A DNA stretch of 64,000 nt, taken from contig NZ_CP098604.1 of the NCBI RefSeq assembly GCF_024499015.1, forward strand, positions 4,278,001 to 4,342,000, given 5' to 3'. The translations under genes were made by a program, and so were the position numbers. The notes beneath the pieces are model-generated. The model was not told the origin of the DNA. It saw only the letters and a program-made list of their open reading frames with translations, and searched no databases. Every line of letters starts with the position of its first letter. Within the stretch, counting starts at the first letter, position 1. This DNA is from Xanthomonas hortorum pv. pelargonii (GTDB lineage: Bacteria > Pseudomonadota > Gammaproteobacteria > Xanthomonadales > Xanthomonadaceae). Positions 20,193 through 30,071 of this stretch are shown one piece after another.

Positions 20193-21677
20193 ATGACATC
20201 CCCCACGCCGCCCCCACCACGCAGCCTCGGTTCGCGTGCCGCAGGTGGCGCAGCGGTGACCATGATCGGCCAGTCGGCCAAGATGGTCGTGCAGTTCGGC
20301 GGCATCATTTTGCTGGCGCGGTTGCTGACGCCTTACGACTACGGCTTGATGGCGATGGTCACCGCGATCGTCGGTGCTGCCGAGATCCTGCGCGATTTCG
20401 GTCTGTCCGCCGCTGCCGTGCAAGCCAAGCATGTGAGCCGCGAACAACGCGACAACCTGTTCTGGATCAACAGCGGTATCGGCTTGTCGCTATCGGTGGT
20501 GGTGTATGCCTCTGCCCACCTGATCGCCAATTTCTACAAAGAGCCGGCGCTGGTGATGATCTCGCAGGCGCTGGCGGTGACCTTCCTGATCAACGGCATG
20601 ACCACGCAGTACCGCGCGCATCTGAGCCGTGGTCTGCGCTTCGGGCAGGTGGCGTTGAGTGATGTCGGTTCGCAGGTGCTGGGCTTGGTTGCAGCTGTTG
20701 CTGCGGCGTTGCTCGGGTGGGGTTATTGGGCGCTGGTGGTGCAGCAGGTGGTGCAAGCCAGCGTCAATTTCTTGATCGCCGCGAGTTGCTCACGCTGGTT
20801 GCCACGCGGCTACCAGCGTGCCGCGCCGATGCGCGATTTCATGAGCTTCGGCTGGAATCTGATGGCCGCGCAGTTGCTGGGATATGCCAGCCGCAATGTC
20901 GGCCAGGTCATCATCGGTTGGCGGACCGGCCCGGACGCACTGGGCCTGTACAACCGCGCCTTCCAATTGCTGATGATGCCGTTGAACCAGATCAACGCGC
21001 CGGCGACCAGCGTGGCGTTGCCGGTGCTGTCGCAGCTGCAGGACGACCGCGAACGCTTCAACGCTTTCCTGCTGCGTGGGCAAACGGTGATGGTGCACTT
21101 GATCTTTGCACTGTTCGCCTTTTCCTGTGCGCTGGCGATGCCGTTGATCGTGCTGGTGCTTGGCGAGCAGTGGCGCGATGCGGTTCCGTTGTTTCAGGTG
21201 TTGACCCTGGGCGGAATTTTCCAGACCGCGTCCTACGCCACCTATTGGGTCTTCCTGTCCAAGGGATTGATGCGCCAGCAGCTTATTTACTCGCTGGTCG
21301 GGCGCATCGTGCTGATTGGTTGCATCTTTGCCGGCTCGCGCTGGGGCGCGATGGGCGTGGCGATCGGCTATTCGTTCGGGCTGCTATTGATCTGGCCGTT
21401 GTCGCTGGTCTGGATTGGCAAGATTTCCGACGCGCCAGTGCGCTCGCTGTTTACCAACGCCTTGCGCCCGATGGTGGCCTACGGTGTGGCCGGTGGCTGC
21501 GCGTACTACGCCTCCGTCGTGGCCGGTGGCCCGTTGTGGCAGCAACTTGCCGCTGGGGCAGGGGCGATGGCAGCCGTCTGTCTGCTGGCCCTGGCGATCT
21601 GGCCGGCGTTCCGCCGCGATGTGCTGTCCATCGTCAATATCCGCAAATTACTGACCCAGGCCAAGGCACGCCGATGA
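20193..21677 (+). CDS. gumJ: Xanthan repeat-unit flippase GumJ (Wzx-type)
   Basis: GumJ (494 aa from this ATG) is a MOP/PST-superfamily membrane protein that moves the lipid-linked pentasaccharide across the inner membrane. Roughly 12-14 hydrophobic segments are visible after a Pro-rich cytoplasmic N-terminus ([11 protein letters not shown]). A GTG at 20172 overlapping the gumI stop would add seven residues. Length and position match known GumJ. Confidence 0.95.
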   Translation: MTSPTPPPPRSLGSRAAGGAAVTMIGQSAKMVVQFGGIILLARLLTPYDYGLMAMVTAIVGAAEILRDFGLSAAAVQAKHVSREQRDNLFWINSGIGLSLSVVVYASAHLIANFYKEPALVMISQALAVTFLINGMTTQYRAHLSRGLRFGQVALSDVGSQVLGLVAAVAAALLGWGYWALVVQQVVQASVNFLIAASCSRWLPRGYQRAAPMRDFMSFGWNLMAAQLLGYASRNVGQVIIGWRTGPDALGLYNRAFQLLMMPLNQINAPATSVALPVLSQLQDDRERFNAFLLRGQTVMVHLIFALFAFSCALAMPLIVLVLGEQWRDAVPLFQVLTLGGIFQTASYATYWVFLSKGLMRQQLIYSLVGRIVLIGCIFAGSRWGAMGVAIGYSFGLLLIWPLSLVWIGKISDAPVRSLFTNALRPMVAYGVAGGCAYYASVVAGGPLWQQLAAGAGAMAAVCLLALAIWPAFRRDVLSIVNIRKLLTQAKARR

Positions 21678-21741
21678 GATCGACACTGTCCTCGCCTGCG
21701 TTTGTGCATGCTCTTTTCCACTCATCCATAGGACACGGCCC

Positions 21742-22941
21742 ATGAGCGACACACCCGCCGCCGCTACCGGCATTGCCCGGCCTTGCTATCTGGTCTTGTC
21801 CGCACACGATTACCGTACGCCGCGTCGCGCCAATATCCACTTCATCACCGATCAACTGGCATTGCGCGGGACCACGCGATTTTTCTCGCTGCGCTATAGC
21901 AGGCTCTCGCGCATGAAGGGCGACATGCGACTGCCGCTGGATGAAACGGCGAACACTGTCGTCTCGCACAAGGGGGTCGACTGCTATCTATGGCGCACCA
22001 CGGTGCACCCGTTCAATACGCGCCGCGCGTGGCTACGCGCGGTCGAGGATGCGATGTTTCGCTGGTACGCCGCGCATCCACCGCGTCAGTTGCTTGACTG
22101 GATGCGCGAGGCGGACGTGATCGTGTTCGAGAGTGGCATCGCAGTTGCTTTCATCGAGCTCGCCAAGCGCATCAATCCTGCGGCCAAGCTGGTCTATCGT
22201 GCATCCGATGCCTTGAGCACGATCAATGTCGCTTCCTACATCGAGCGCGAGTTCGACCGTGTTGCGCCAACACTCGATGTGATTGCACTGGTGTCGCCAG
22301 CGATGGCCGAGGAAGTGGCAAGCCGCGACAACGTCTATCACGTCGGTCATGGCGTGGATCACAACCTGGACCAGCTGGGCGATCCATCGCCGTATGGCGA
22401 GGGCATCCACGCGGTGGCAGTGGGCTCGATGTTGTTCGATCCGGAATTCTTCGTTGTCGCCAGCAAGGCCTTTCCGCACGTCACGTTCCATGTGATCGGC
22501 TCGGGCATGGGGCGTCATCCTGGTTACGGCGACAACGTGACGGTCTATGGCGAAATGAAGCATGTCGAGACCATCGGCTACATCAAGCACGCCCGTTTCG
22601 GCATCGCGCCTTATGCATCCGAGCAGGTGCCGATCTATCTGGCCGACAGCTCGATGAAGCTATTGCAGTACGATTTTTTTGGGCTGCCGGCAGTCTGCCC
22701 GAACGTCGTCGTCGGGCCCTATCAGTCGCGTTTCGGCTACACTCCAGGCGACGCTGATTCGATCATTGCGGCAATCGGGCTGGCATTGGAAGCACCTCAC
22801 GTGCGCTATCGCCAGTGCCTGAATTGGTCCGATACCACCGATCGCGTGCTCAATCCCGGTGCGTATCCAGAGACCCGCTTGTACCCGCAGAACACCGGCG
22901 CAGCCGCGCGCACCTCCGCGGAGGCTGCGCTCTCGCATTGA
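21742..22941 (+). CDS. gumK: Glucuronosyltransferase GumK
   Basis: GumK (399 aa, GT70) is a membrane-associated GT-B enzyme that transfers glucuronic acid from UDP-GlcA to the lipid-linked trisaccharide. The Asp near residue 156 in VYRASDALS corresponds to the catalytic base reported as Asp157 in the X. campestris enzyme. A basic and hydrophobic N-terminal patch fits peripheral membrane binding. It sits alone between short gaps, downstream of gumJ by 64 bp. Confidence 0.97.
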   Translation: MSDTPAAATGIARPCYLVLSAHDYRTPRRANIHFITDQLALRGTTRFFSLRYSRLSRMKGDMRLPLDETANTVVSHKGVDCYLWRTTVHPFNTRRAWLRAVEDAMFRWYAAHPPRQLLDWMREADVIVFESGIAVAFIELAKRINPAAKLVYRASDALSTINVASYIEREFDRVAPTLDVIALVSPAMAEEVASRDNVYHVGHGVDHNLDQLGDPSPYGEGIHAVAVGSMLFDPEFFVVASKAFPHVTFHVIGSGMGRHPGYGDNVTVYGEMKHVETIGYIKHARFGIAPYASEQVPIYLADSSMKLLQYDFFGLPAVCPNVVVGPYQSRFGYTPGDADSIIAAIGLALEAPHVRYRQCLNWSDTTDRVLNPGAYPETRLYPQNTGAAARTSAEAALSH

Positions 22942-22981
22942 TGCGGCTCGCTCATTCGTTTTTTAAAGGAGATCCCTCACG

Positions 22982-23776
22982 ATGGCCAACGCTTTACTGC
23001 AGAAGTGGATAGAACATGCCGAACGTCGTGCATTGTTCTGGTGGCAGCCGAAAAACGCTGGCGTCAACATGGGGGATCACCTGTCCAAGGTGATCGTCTC
23101 CTGCGTGCTGTCCTTGCAGGACAAAACGCTGATTGAAAAGCGCGATCTCAGCAAGAAATTGATCGCGATCGGCTCGGTGCTGCACTTCGCCAAAGATGGC
23201 GACACCGTCTGGGGCAGTGGCATCAACGGCAAGATTCCGGCCGAACGCAACACCTTCAGTACGCTCGACGTGCGTGCGGTGCGTGGGCCGAAGACGCGCA
23301 AGTTTTTGATGGAGCGCGGCATCGCGGTGCCCGAGGTCTATGGCGACCCTGGTCTGCTGACGCCGATGTTCTTTCCCGCCGATGCGCTTGGCGCGGTAAA
23401 CAAGCGTCCGTTCGCCATCGTTCCGCACTTCAACGAGCCGGTCGAAAAATACAGCGCGTATGCCGACCATCTGGTGTTTCCCAACGTCAAGCCTGCGACC
23501 TTCATGAGCGCACTGCTGGGCGCCGAGTTGGTGATCAGCAGCTCGCTGCACGGGCTGATTCTGGCCGAGGCGTACGGGATCCCGGCGGTATATCTGGACT
23601 GGGGCAACGGCGAAGACCGCTTCAAGTACGACGACTACTACAACGGCACCGGACGCACGCAGTGGCATTCGGGCAATAGCGTGGAAGAGTGCCTGAATCT
23701 GGGCGGCAATGGCGAGTTCGACCTGGCGAGTTTGCAGGCCGGATTGCTGGCCGCATTCCCTTACGACCTTTGGTGA
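22982..23776 (+). CDS. gumL: Xanthan ketal pyruvate transferase GumL
   Basis: GumL (264 aa) transfers pyruvate from phosphoenolpyruvate onto the terminal mannose as a 4,6-ketal, giving xanthan part of its charge. It belongs to the polysaccharide pyruvyl transferase family (PF04230-type), with the conserved late segment SSLHGLILAEAYGIPAVYL. A good Shine-Dalgarno AAGGAG precedes the ATG. Confidence 0.97.
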   Translation: MANALLQKWIEHAERRALFWWQPKNAGVNMGDHLSKVIVSCVLSLQDKTLIEKRDLSKKLIAIGSVLHFAKDGDTVWGSGINGKIPAERNTFSTLDVRAVRGPKTRKFLMERGIAVPEVYGDPGLLTPMFFPADALGAVNKRPFAIVPHFNEPVEKYSAYADHLVFPNVKPATFMSALLGAELVISSSLHGLILAEAYGIPAVYLDWGNGEDRFKYDDYYNGTGRTQWHSGNSVEECLNLGGNGEFDLASLQAGLLAAFPYDLW

Positions 23777-23780
23777 TTCG

Positions 23781-24575
23781 ATGATGCAGGGCCAGCACGT
23801 GGATACGGAAACAACGACTGCCGGCAATGGCGCGCCAACCCGAGGCGTGGTGATTCCGCTTGGCGGGTTTCCGGTGTTGTCCACGACGCAAGAGGCCTTT
23901 GCGCTGGAGTTGTTCCATGCGCTGGCGGCGCAGCAGCGGCGCCGGGTGTTCTTTGCCAACACCAATTTCATCGTGCAATGCCAGGCGTTGCGCATGCGGA
24001 TGCGCGAGCCCAGCGTGCGCATCGTCAATGACGGGATCGGCATGGATCTGGCCGCGCGGCTGATCCATGGCCGCCGCTTTGCCGGCAATCTCAATGGCAC
24101 CGATCTGATTCCGTATCTGTGCCGCCACGCTGCGCATCCGCTCAAGTTCTTCCTGCTGGGCGGGCGCCCCGGCGTGGGCAAGACCGCGGCCGCCACGCTG
24201 ACCGGCACGCTGGGGCAGCAAGTGGTGGGCATGTGCGATGGCTACGGCGAGTTTGCCGCGGCGGGCGAGGGCCTGGCCGAGCGCATCAACCGCTCCGGCG
24301 CCGACGTGCTGCTGGTGGCCTTCGGCAACCCCTTGCAGGAGCGCTGGATCCTCGATCACAGCCAGGCGCTGACGGTGCCGCTGGTGTTCGGTGTTGGCGC
24401 ACTGCTGGACTTCCTGTCCGGTACCGCCAAGCGTGCGCCCGAGTGGGTGCAGCGTCTGCATATGGAATGGATGTATCGGCTGCTCCACGAGCCACGCCGT
24501 CTGCTCAAGCGCTATAGCTGGGATCTGCTGGTGTTCTTCCGCACCTGTCTGCGTGCTGGCAAGCATTTACCCTGA
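23781..24575 (+). CDS. gumM: Beta-1,4-glucosyltransferase GumM
   Basis: GumM (264 aa) adds the second glucose, forming cellobiosyl-PP-undecaprenol. It is a WecG/TagA/CpsF-family (GT26) enzyme: NDGIGMDLAARL, the NGTDLIPYL block and PLQERWILDH are visible in order. The C-terminal basic, amphipathic tail (RLLKRYSWDLLVFFR) fits membrane attachment. Two adjacent ATGs are possible; the first is used. It ends the classical gum operon. Confidence 0.96.
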   Translation: MMQGQHVDTETTTAGNGAPTRGVVIPLGGFPVLSTTQEAFALELFHALAAQQRRRVFFANTNFIVQCQALRMRMREPSVRIVNDGIGMDLAARLIHGRRFAGNLNGTDLIPYLCRHAAHPLKFFLLGGRPGVGKTAAATLTGTLGQQVVGMCDGYGEFAAAGEGLAERINRSGADVLLVAFGNPLQERWILDHSQALTVPLVFGVGALLDFLSGTAKRAPEWVQRLHMEWMYRLLHEPRRLLKRYSWDLLVFFRTCLRAGKHLP

Positions 24576-24609
24576 TGCACGGCGGCGCGCGCTGTCTTAG
24601 CATGCAGGG

Positions 24610-25071
24610 ATGCATCCAACCGCCGCTGATCTGATTCGCTCGTTAGACCTCGCCCCGCATCCGGAAGGAGGGCACTTCCGTCGTGTCTATGCGTCTGCTC
24701 GTCAGATCACCGATGGCGGGCACACGCGTCCCGCGCTGACCGCGATCCGCTTTTTGCTCAGTGTCGGCGAATGCAGCGCCTGGCATCGCGTGGACGCCGA
24801 GGAAAGCTGGCATTGGCAGCAAGGCGATGCGCTGGAGCTGCTGATCTATGACGAGGCCAGCGGGCAGTTGCAACGCCTGATCCTGGATGCGGCCGAGCGC
24901 GGTGAGCCGATGCACGTGGTGCCGGCCGGCTGCTGGCAGGCAGCACGCTCGCTTGGCGATTTCACCCTAGTGGGTTGCACGGTCTCGCCCGGGTTCGTGT
25001 GGGAAGGGTTCGCGCTGCTCGACGATGCCTCGCCGCTGGCCGCGCACCTGGCAACCTTGGTCCCGCGCTGA
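24610..25071 (+). CDS. Cupin-domain protein (DUF985/YML079-like)
   Basis: A small single-domain cupin (153 aa). The N-terminus LDLAPHPEGGHFRRVYAS and later HRVDAEESWHWQQGDALEL and VSPGFVWEGFALLD are characteristic of the DUF985 family, whose members have the double-stranded beta-helix fold but no settled substrate. It begins 34 bp after gumM and may be read through from the gum operon. No role in xanthan synthesis is implied. Confidence 0.85.
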   Translation: MHPTAADLIRSLDLAPHPEGGHFRRVYASARQITDGGHTRPALTAIRFLLSVGECSAWHRVDAEESWHWQQGDALELLIYDEASGQLQRLILDAAERGEPMHVVPAGCWQAARSLGDFTLVGCTVSPGFVWEGFALLDDASPLAAHLATLVPR

Positions 25072-25163
25072 GCTACGGTTGGGCCTGCCATGCCGAACGC
25101 TTCCCTAACGCGGCGGTGGCCGGCTTGGCGTAATGTCCGCGTCTCACACAGGGGCGACATGTG

Positions 25164-26201
25164 ATGCGACGCAAGGGGGCGGTGTGGGGAGCCGGATTGA
25201 TGCTGGTGTCGCTGCTGGCGGCGGCCAGCGATAGCGCCACGCCGAAAGTGGCTGCGCCACCGCCACCGCCACCGCCACCGCCACCGGCGGTGGTCGATCT
25301 GGACGCGATGGTGGTGCGCGGCGTGCAACCCGGCCCGGGCTTGTGGAAGGTCAGCAAGGGCGATCAGGTGTTGTGGATCCTGGGCACCTTGTCGCCATTG
25401 CCGAAGCGGCTGCAGTGGCAGTCGACCGAGGTGGAAACGATCATCGGGCAGTCCCAGCAGGTCCTGATGGCGCCGACCGTGCAGATCGATGCGGACATGG
25501 GATTTTTCGGCAAGTTGACCTTGCTGCCGTCCGCGATGAAGGCGATGAAGAACGAAGACGGCCGCGAACTACGCGAGGTGTTGCCTCCCGATCTGTATGC
25601 CCGTTGGAGCCTGGCCAAGGCACGCTATATCGGTGGCGATCGGGGTGTGGAGCGCAAGCGCCCGATGCTTGCCGCCGGTGAGTTGTATCAGGCGGCGATC
25701 AAGCGCTCCGGCCTGGCCCGTTCGCCGGTGATCTGGTCGGTGGTGGAGCGTGCCGCCAAGCGCGCAGGTATCAAACCGACACCTACGGCGCTGGACTACA
25801 AGATCAAGGACCCGCGCCAGGCCATCAAGGAATTCCGTGCCGGCGGCATGGACGATACCGCGTGCTTTCGCAGCATTCTGGTGACAGTGGAGCGCGATCT
25901 GCCCACGATGGTCGAGCGCGCCAACGCATGGTCGGTGGGCGATATCGAAGCGCTGCGCCAACTGCCGCGCGAAGATCCGCAGGCCGCCTGCATGAGCGCG
26001 ATGGCCAGCTCCGGTGCGGCCAGGGCGCGTGGTATCGACGATCTCGAACGCCGCATGCGCGAGCCTTGGCTGAGCATCGCCACCACGGCGTTGCAACGCA
26101 ATCGCAGTACCTTCGCGGTGCTGCCGATCAGCCGGTTGACGGCGCCGGATGGATATCTCGCACGGCTGCAGGCGATGGGATATGCGGTGGAGGCGCCGTA
26201 A
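25164..26201 (+). CDS. gumN: TraB/GumN-family protein
   Basis: A 345-aa exported protein of the TraB/GumN family (haem- or protease-like fold, function unsettled). An N-terminal signal peptide is followed by a run of about ten prolines encoded by a CCACCG repeat (25255-25290), then the family start GLWKVSKGDQVLWILGTLSP. The usual GxH of the family first motif is replaced by GTLSP, so metal binding may be lost. A GTG one codon upstream is an alternative start. It lies in the gum extension shared by xanthomonads but outside the core xanthan enzymes. Confidence 0.82.
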   Translation: MRRKGAVWGAGLMLVSLLAAASDSATPKVAAPPPPPPPPPPAVVDLDAMVVRGVQPGPGLWKVSKGDQVLWILGTLSPLPKRLQWQSTEVETIIGQSQQVLMAPTVQIDADMGFFGKLTLLPSAMKAMKNEDGRELREVLPPDLYARWSLAKARYIGGDRGVERKRPMLAAGELYQAAIKRSGLARSPVIWSVVERAAKRAGIKPTPTALDYKIKDPRQAIKEFRAGGMDDTACFRSILVTVERDLPTMVERANAWSVGDIEALRQLPREDPQAACMSAMASSGAARARGIDDLERRMREPWLSIATTALQRNRSTFAVLPISRLTAPDGYLARLQAMGYAVEAP

Positions 26202-26315
26202 GCGCAGCAGGTTCGATGGCCGCTCCTAAGGCTTGATAGGCCGCGCCATGAACTTCTTCGTCTGAAGGCGATGCGCAGCGTGCGATCAATCGAGTCGGCC
26301 AACGCCAGCCACGTT

Positions 26316-27347
26316 ATGCTGCGCGCCTTGTCCAATGAGACCTCCGCGTTGAACGCATTGCCGCTGCGCATTCTGGGCACCGGGCGCCATGTCCCCGCGA
26401 CGGAGGTGACCTCGCAACAATTGGACGCGCGCTGGCAGTTGCCGGCGGGCACCACGTTCGCGCGCTCTGGCGTGGCCAGCCGCCATTACGTGGGCGAGGG
26501 CGAGACCGCATCGTCGATGGGCGCCGCCGCCGCGACCCAGGCGCTGGCCAGCGCCGGCATCGAGGCCGGCGACATCGATTGCCTGATCTCGGCCTGCAGC
26601 GTCATGGAGCAGCCGATTCCCTGCCAGGCGGTATTGATCCAGCGCGCGCTTGGCCTGGGCGATTCTGGCATTCCCGCGTTCGACGTCAATGCGACCTGTC
26701 TGAGTTTTCTGGTGGCATTGGACATGGCCGCCAATGCGTTGGCGCTCGGGCGCTATCAGCGCGTCTTGATCGTCTCCAGCGAGGTCGCATCGGGCGGGCT
26801 GGATGCATCGGCGCCGGCTACGGCCGGGTTGTTTGGCGACGGTGCGGCTGCAGTGATCGTGGGACGCAGCGCTGCGGAAGACGGCTCGGCATTGCTGTCC
26901 AGCCGCCTGTGCAGTTATGGCGATGGCGCGGAGCTGTGCCGTATTCGCGGCGGCGGCACGCGTTATCCGCGTGGCGAAGAAAGTGCGCCCGATGCCTTGC
27001 GCACCTTCAGTATGGATGGACGCGGCGCCTACCGCTTCGCGGCGCGCTACCTGCCTACCTTCTGGGAGCAATTGCTGCGCGAGGCGGGCACCACCACAGA
27101 CGCCTTGCGCTGCTTTGTGCCGCATCAGGCCTCCGGCGGCGGTCTGGATCATGTGGTGCAGGCCTTGGGGCTGCGCCCCGATCAGGTGATTCGCATCCTG
27201 CATGCCACCGGCAATCAGGTCGCCGCATCGTTGCCGCACGCCTTGCATCACGCGCGGATCGAGCAGCGTTTGCAACGCGGCGATCTGTTCGCACTGCTCG
27301 GCACCGGCGCCGGGCTGGCGATCGGCGGCATGGTATTGCGGTACTAG
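26316..27347 (+). CDS. gumO: KASIII-like 3-oxoacyl-ACP synthase GumO
   Basis: A FabH/KASIII-type thiolase-fold condensing enzyme (343 aa). The active-site cysteine is Cys128 in VNATCLSF; histidine and asparagine follow in VPHQAS and ATGNQVAAS, completing the Cys-His-Asn triad. Such enzymes condense or transfer acyl groups from CoA or ACP. It heads a run of five more closely packed genes, which suggests it makes an acyl precursor for them and not general fatty acids. The start is uncertain: an in-frame codon at 26271 would add 15 residues. Confidence 0.85.
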   Translation: MLRALSNETSALNALPLRILGTGRHVPATEVTSQQLDARWQLPAGTTFARSGVASRHYVGEGETASSMGAAAATQALASAGIEAGDIDCLISACSVMEQPIPCQAVLIQRALGLGDSGIPAFDVNATCLSFLVALDMAANALALGRYQRVLIVSSEVASGGLDASAPATAGLFGDGAAAVIVGRSAAEDGSALLSSRLCSYGDGAELCRIRGGGTRYPRGEESAPDALRTFSMDGRGAYRFAARYLPTFWEQLLREAGTTTDALRCFVPHQASGGGLDHVVQALGLRPDQVIRILHATGNQVAASLPHALHHARIEQRLQRGDLFALLGTGAGLAIGGMVLRY

Positions 27348-27382
27348 GACGTGTACTCACTTCCCGAACAGGTCGTGTCCTG

Positions 27383-28231
27383 ATGCCGCCGCGCGTGTCG
27401 CTGGAGTTGCTGCGCATCGGCCATTGCCGCCACTGCGAGCGCATGGTGCGTGCGGACGGGCGCTGGCATGCAGTGGAGTTCCCGGCATTGAGCGTGCTGA
27501 TTCGGCATCCGCAGCGTGGCGCACTGCTGTACGACACTGGCTATGCCGAGCATTTCTTTCGCGCCACCGATCCCTGGCCCGAGCGCCTGTACCGCTGGAC
27601 CACGCCGGTGAGTTTGCCCGCGCACGAAACGCTGGGCGCGCAGTTGGCACGTCGCGGCGTGCAGCTGGAGGAGATTGCCTGGTGCCTGATTTCGCACTTC
27701 CATGCCGACCATGTCGGCGGCCTGCGTGATCTGCCGAATGCGCGCTTCATCTGCCTGCGTGCGGATTATCAACAGCTGCGCAGTTGTTCGCGCCTTGGCG
27801 GCCTGCGCCGCGCCTTGTTGCCGCAGCTGCTACCCGCCGATTTCGACCGACGGCTGCAGTTTGCCGAGCAAGCACCGGTGCGTGCGCTGACCGGTGCCTG
27901 GCAAGGGTTGGGCGCGGCCTACGATCTGTTCGAAGACGGCAGCGTGCTGGCCGTGCCGTTGCCCGGACACGTGCCTGGGCAGATGGGCCTGTGGTTACGC
28001 GATCAGCACGACCGCGAGGTGTTGCTGTGTGCCGACGCGGTGTGGTCGTCGGCGACGTGGGCAACGCTGCAGTGGCCAGCATGGCCCACGCGTTTATTGA
28101 TGCACGATTGGGCAGCGTTTCAACGCACGGTGCATCAGTTGCACGGGCTGTCGCAAGCGCATCTCGAGCTGGCGATCCTGCCGTCGCATTGCCAGCCCAG
28201 CCTTGACCGTTATCAACCGGAGTGGCGATGA
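27383..28231 (+). CDS. gumP: Metallo-beta-lactamase-fold hydrolase GumP
   Basis: A 282-aa MBL-fold hydrolase of the AttM/AiiA-like group. The metal-binding motif HFHADH is at residues 105-110, with a further His in LPGHVPGQMG, an Asp in LLCADAVW and a late His in LPSHCQ. Members hydrolyse lactones, thioesters or related esters. It follows gumO by 35 bp and overlaps the next gene by four bases, so it probably acts on the gumO product or a downstream lactone. The exact start is not fixed. Confidence 0.85.
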   Translation: MPPRVSLELLRIGHCRHCERMVRADGRWHAVEFPALSVLIRHPQRGALLYDTGYAEHFFRATDPWPERLYRWTTPVSLPAHETLGAQLARRGVQLEEIAWCLISHFHADHVGGLRDLPNARFICLRADYQQLRSCSRLGGLRRALLPQLLPADFDRRLQFAEQAPVRALTGAWQGLGAAYDLFEDGSVLAVPLPGHVPGQMGLWLRDQHDREVLLCADAVWSSATWATLQWPAWPTRLLMHDWAAFQRTVHQLHGLSQAHLELAILPSHCQPSLDRYQPEWR

Positions 28232-29187
28232 GCCTGCGCATTCTCGTGACCGGCGCGTCCGGTTTTGTCGGTGGTTCGTTCCTGCGGCGTTTCCAGGGCC
28301 AGCCGGGTGTGGAGATCCATGGCATCGGTCGCCGCGCCAGCGATCTACCCAACTACCATCGCATCGATCTGAGCCGGCCATTCTCGCTGGAGTGGCAGCC
28401 GGATGTGGTGATTCACGCAGCCGCGCTGGCATCGCCGTGGGGCACGCGCGCGCAGTTCCAGCTGCATAACGTAGAGGCCACCGCCAACGTCATCGATTTC
28501 TGCACGCGCAATGGCTGCCCGCGTCTGCTGTATGTGTCGTCCAGTTCAGTGTTCTATCGCGAGGCACATCAATACGACCTCACCGAAGAAAGCCCGATCG
28601 GACCGGCGTTCGTCAATACCTACGCGCAGACCAAATATCTGGGCGAAACCTTGCTCGATCACTATCCAGGCGAGAAATCCGTGCTGCGCCCACGCGCAGT
28701 GTTCGGGCCGGGAGATACGGTGCTGTTCCCGCGCGTGATCGCCGCGGCGCGCAAAGGCGCGCTGCCACGCTTTGTCGGCCAGACCCAGCCGGTGATCGGC
28801 GATCTGATCTACATCGATACGTTGTGCGATTATCTGTATCGCGCGGCCACCGCGCCGCGGTTGCAGCCGGCCTACAACCTCACCAATGCACAGCCGGTGG
28901 ATCTGCAGCAGCTGCTAATGGACTTGCTGACGCGCCTGCAGCTGCCGTTGCCGCAGCGCGAGGTACGTATCGCAACCGCGCTGCGCATGGCAAGCGTGGT
29001 GGAAGCGGCCTACCGCCTGCTGCGGCTGCGCGGCGAACCGCCGATCACCCGCTTCGGTGTTGGCGCATTTGCTTATTCGAAGACCTTCGATCCGCGACGC
29101 ACGCTCGCCGATCTCGGGCAACCCAGCGTTGGCCTGGAAGAAGGTATCGAGGCGTTCGTGCGTTGGCAGGCGGCGCAATGGACGTAG
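28228..29187 (+). CDS. NAD(P)-dependent epimerase/dehydratase (extended SDR)
   Basis: An extended short-chain dehydrogenase/reductase (319 aa). The Rossmann motif TGASGFVG starts at residue 8 and the catalytic YxxxK is Tyr132-Lys136 (TYAQTK), preceded by the SSSSVFY serine segment. It resembles 3-beta-HSD/OleD-like reductases acting on long-chain keto substrates as well as sugar epimerases. Overlap with gumP (ATGA) and with the following glycosyltransferase (10 bp) ties it to this operon. Confidence 0.85.
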   Translation: MSLRILVTGASGFVGGSFLRRFQGQPGVEIHGIGRRASDLPNYHRIDLSRPFSLEWQPDVVIHAAALASPWGTRAQFQLHNVEATANVIDFCTRNGCPRLLYVSSSSVFYREAHQYDLTEESPIGPAFVNTYAQTKYLGETLLDHYPGEKSVLRPRAVFGPGDTVLFPRVIAAARKGALPRFVGQTQPVIGDLIYIDTLCDYLYRAATAPRLQPAYNLTNAQPVDLQQLLMDLLTRLQLPLPQREVRIATALRMASVVEAAYRLLRLRGEPPITRFGVGAFAYSKTFDPRRTLADLGQPSVGLEEGIEAFVRWQAAQWT

Positions 29188-30071
29188 CCGCACTGGCGTT
29201 GGCAGCGGCCTATCTGGCGGTGCTGATGGTCAAGACGGGGGCGGTGCTGTGGGTCGTGCACGATACACGCGCGCGGCCATCGAGCGATGCCGCTACAACC
29301 CAGGCCGAGGTGGCGATATTGCAACCCATCCTCGGCGGCGACGCGCATTTGCAGCAGGTGCTTGCCGCCAACCTGCAAGCACTGCCGGATGCACACTTCA
29401 TCTGGTTGCTGGATGCGGAGGATCGCGCAGGAAATACGGTTGCCGATACATTGGTGACTCTGTATCCGCAGCGATGCATCGAGCGCGTGCTGGTGCCTCC
29501 GGCGCCACCTGGTGTAAATCCGAAAGCATGGAAACTCGACTGCGCGCTGCCGCATGTGTGCGCACCGATCAGCCTGATCCTCGACGACGATGCGCAGCTG
29601 ACCAACAACGCGCTCGCACGGTTGTTGCAGGATCTGACCCACGCCGATGTGGTCACTGCGCTGCCGTATTACCAGGACAGCGCAACGCTGCCAGGCCGCC
29701 TGTTGTCGCAGTTCGTCAACAACAATGCAGCGCTCACCTATCTGGGCTGGCTGCCGTTCGCCGCGCCGCTGACCATCAATGGCATGTGCTATGCCGCCCG
29801 CACCGAACAGCTGCGCACCTGGGGTGGGTTTGCGGGGTTGCTGGAGCAGCTGACTGACGATCTGGCGTTTGCAACACTGGTGCGTGAGCGCGGTGGGCGA
29901 GTGTGCCAATCCACTGCAGCGGTGGCGATGCGCACTGCGATGCCCGATCTTGCGAGTTACCTGCGTCAGATGCATCGGTGGATGTTGTTCGCGCTGATCC
30001 TGCTGCGCCGTCAGACGTTGGGCGTACGCAGCGCAATTTTCGTACTGCAGGGCTGCCGCCGCTGTTGCTGA
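29178..30071 (+). CDS. Ceramide glucosyltransferase/HpnI-like GT2, frameshifted N-terminal part
   Basis: An N-terminal membrane helix (about 5-27) leads into a GT2/GT21 catalytic domain with ILQPILGG, the DDD motif at residues 136-138 (LILDDDAQL), a later LTDDLAF and the QxxRW motif (QMHRW). These are hallmarks of ceramide glucosyltransferases and hopanoid HpnI, which glycosylate lipids at the membrane. The frame stops early at 30069 after an odd tail, GCRRCC, while the expected C-terminal membrane segment continues in another frame. One G missing from the run at 30050-30052 would restore a 384-aa protein. As it stands the product is truncated and probably inactive. Confidence 0.8.
   Translation: MDVAALALAAAYLAVLMVKTGAVLWVVHDTRARPSSDAATTQAEVAILQPILGGDAHLQQVLAANLQALPDAHFIWLLDAEDRAGNTVADTLVTLYPQRCIERVLVPPAPPGVNPKAWKLDCALPHVCAPISLILDDDAQLTNNALARLLQDLTHADVVTALPYYQDSATLPGRLLSQFVNNNAALTYLGWLPFAAPLTINGMCYAARTEQLRTWGGFAGLLEQLTDDLAFATLVRERGGRVCQSTAAVAMRTAMPDLASYLRQMHRWMLFALILLRRQTLGVRSAIFVLQGCRRCC

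Noticed and set aside
26579..27382. A long N-terminal extension in frame with gumP, reading through gumO
   Set aside because: The extension overlaps gumO in another frame and is Arg-rich shadow; the MBL domain begins properly at the ATG at 27383.
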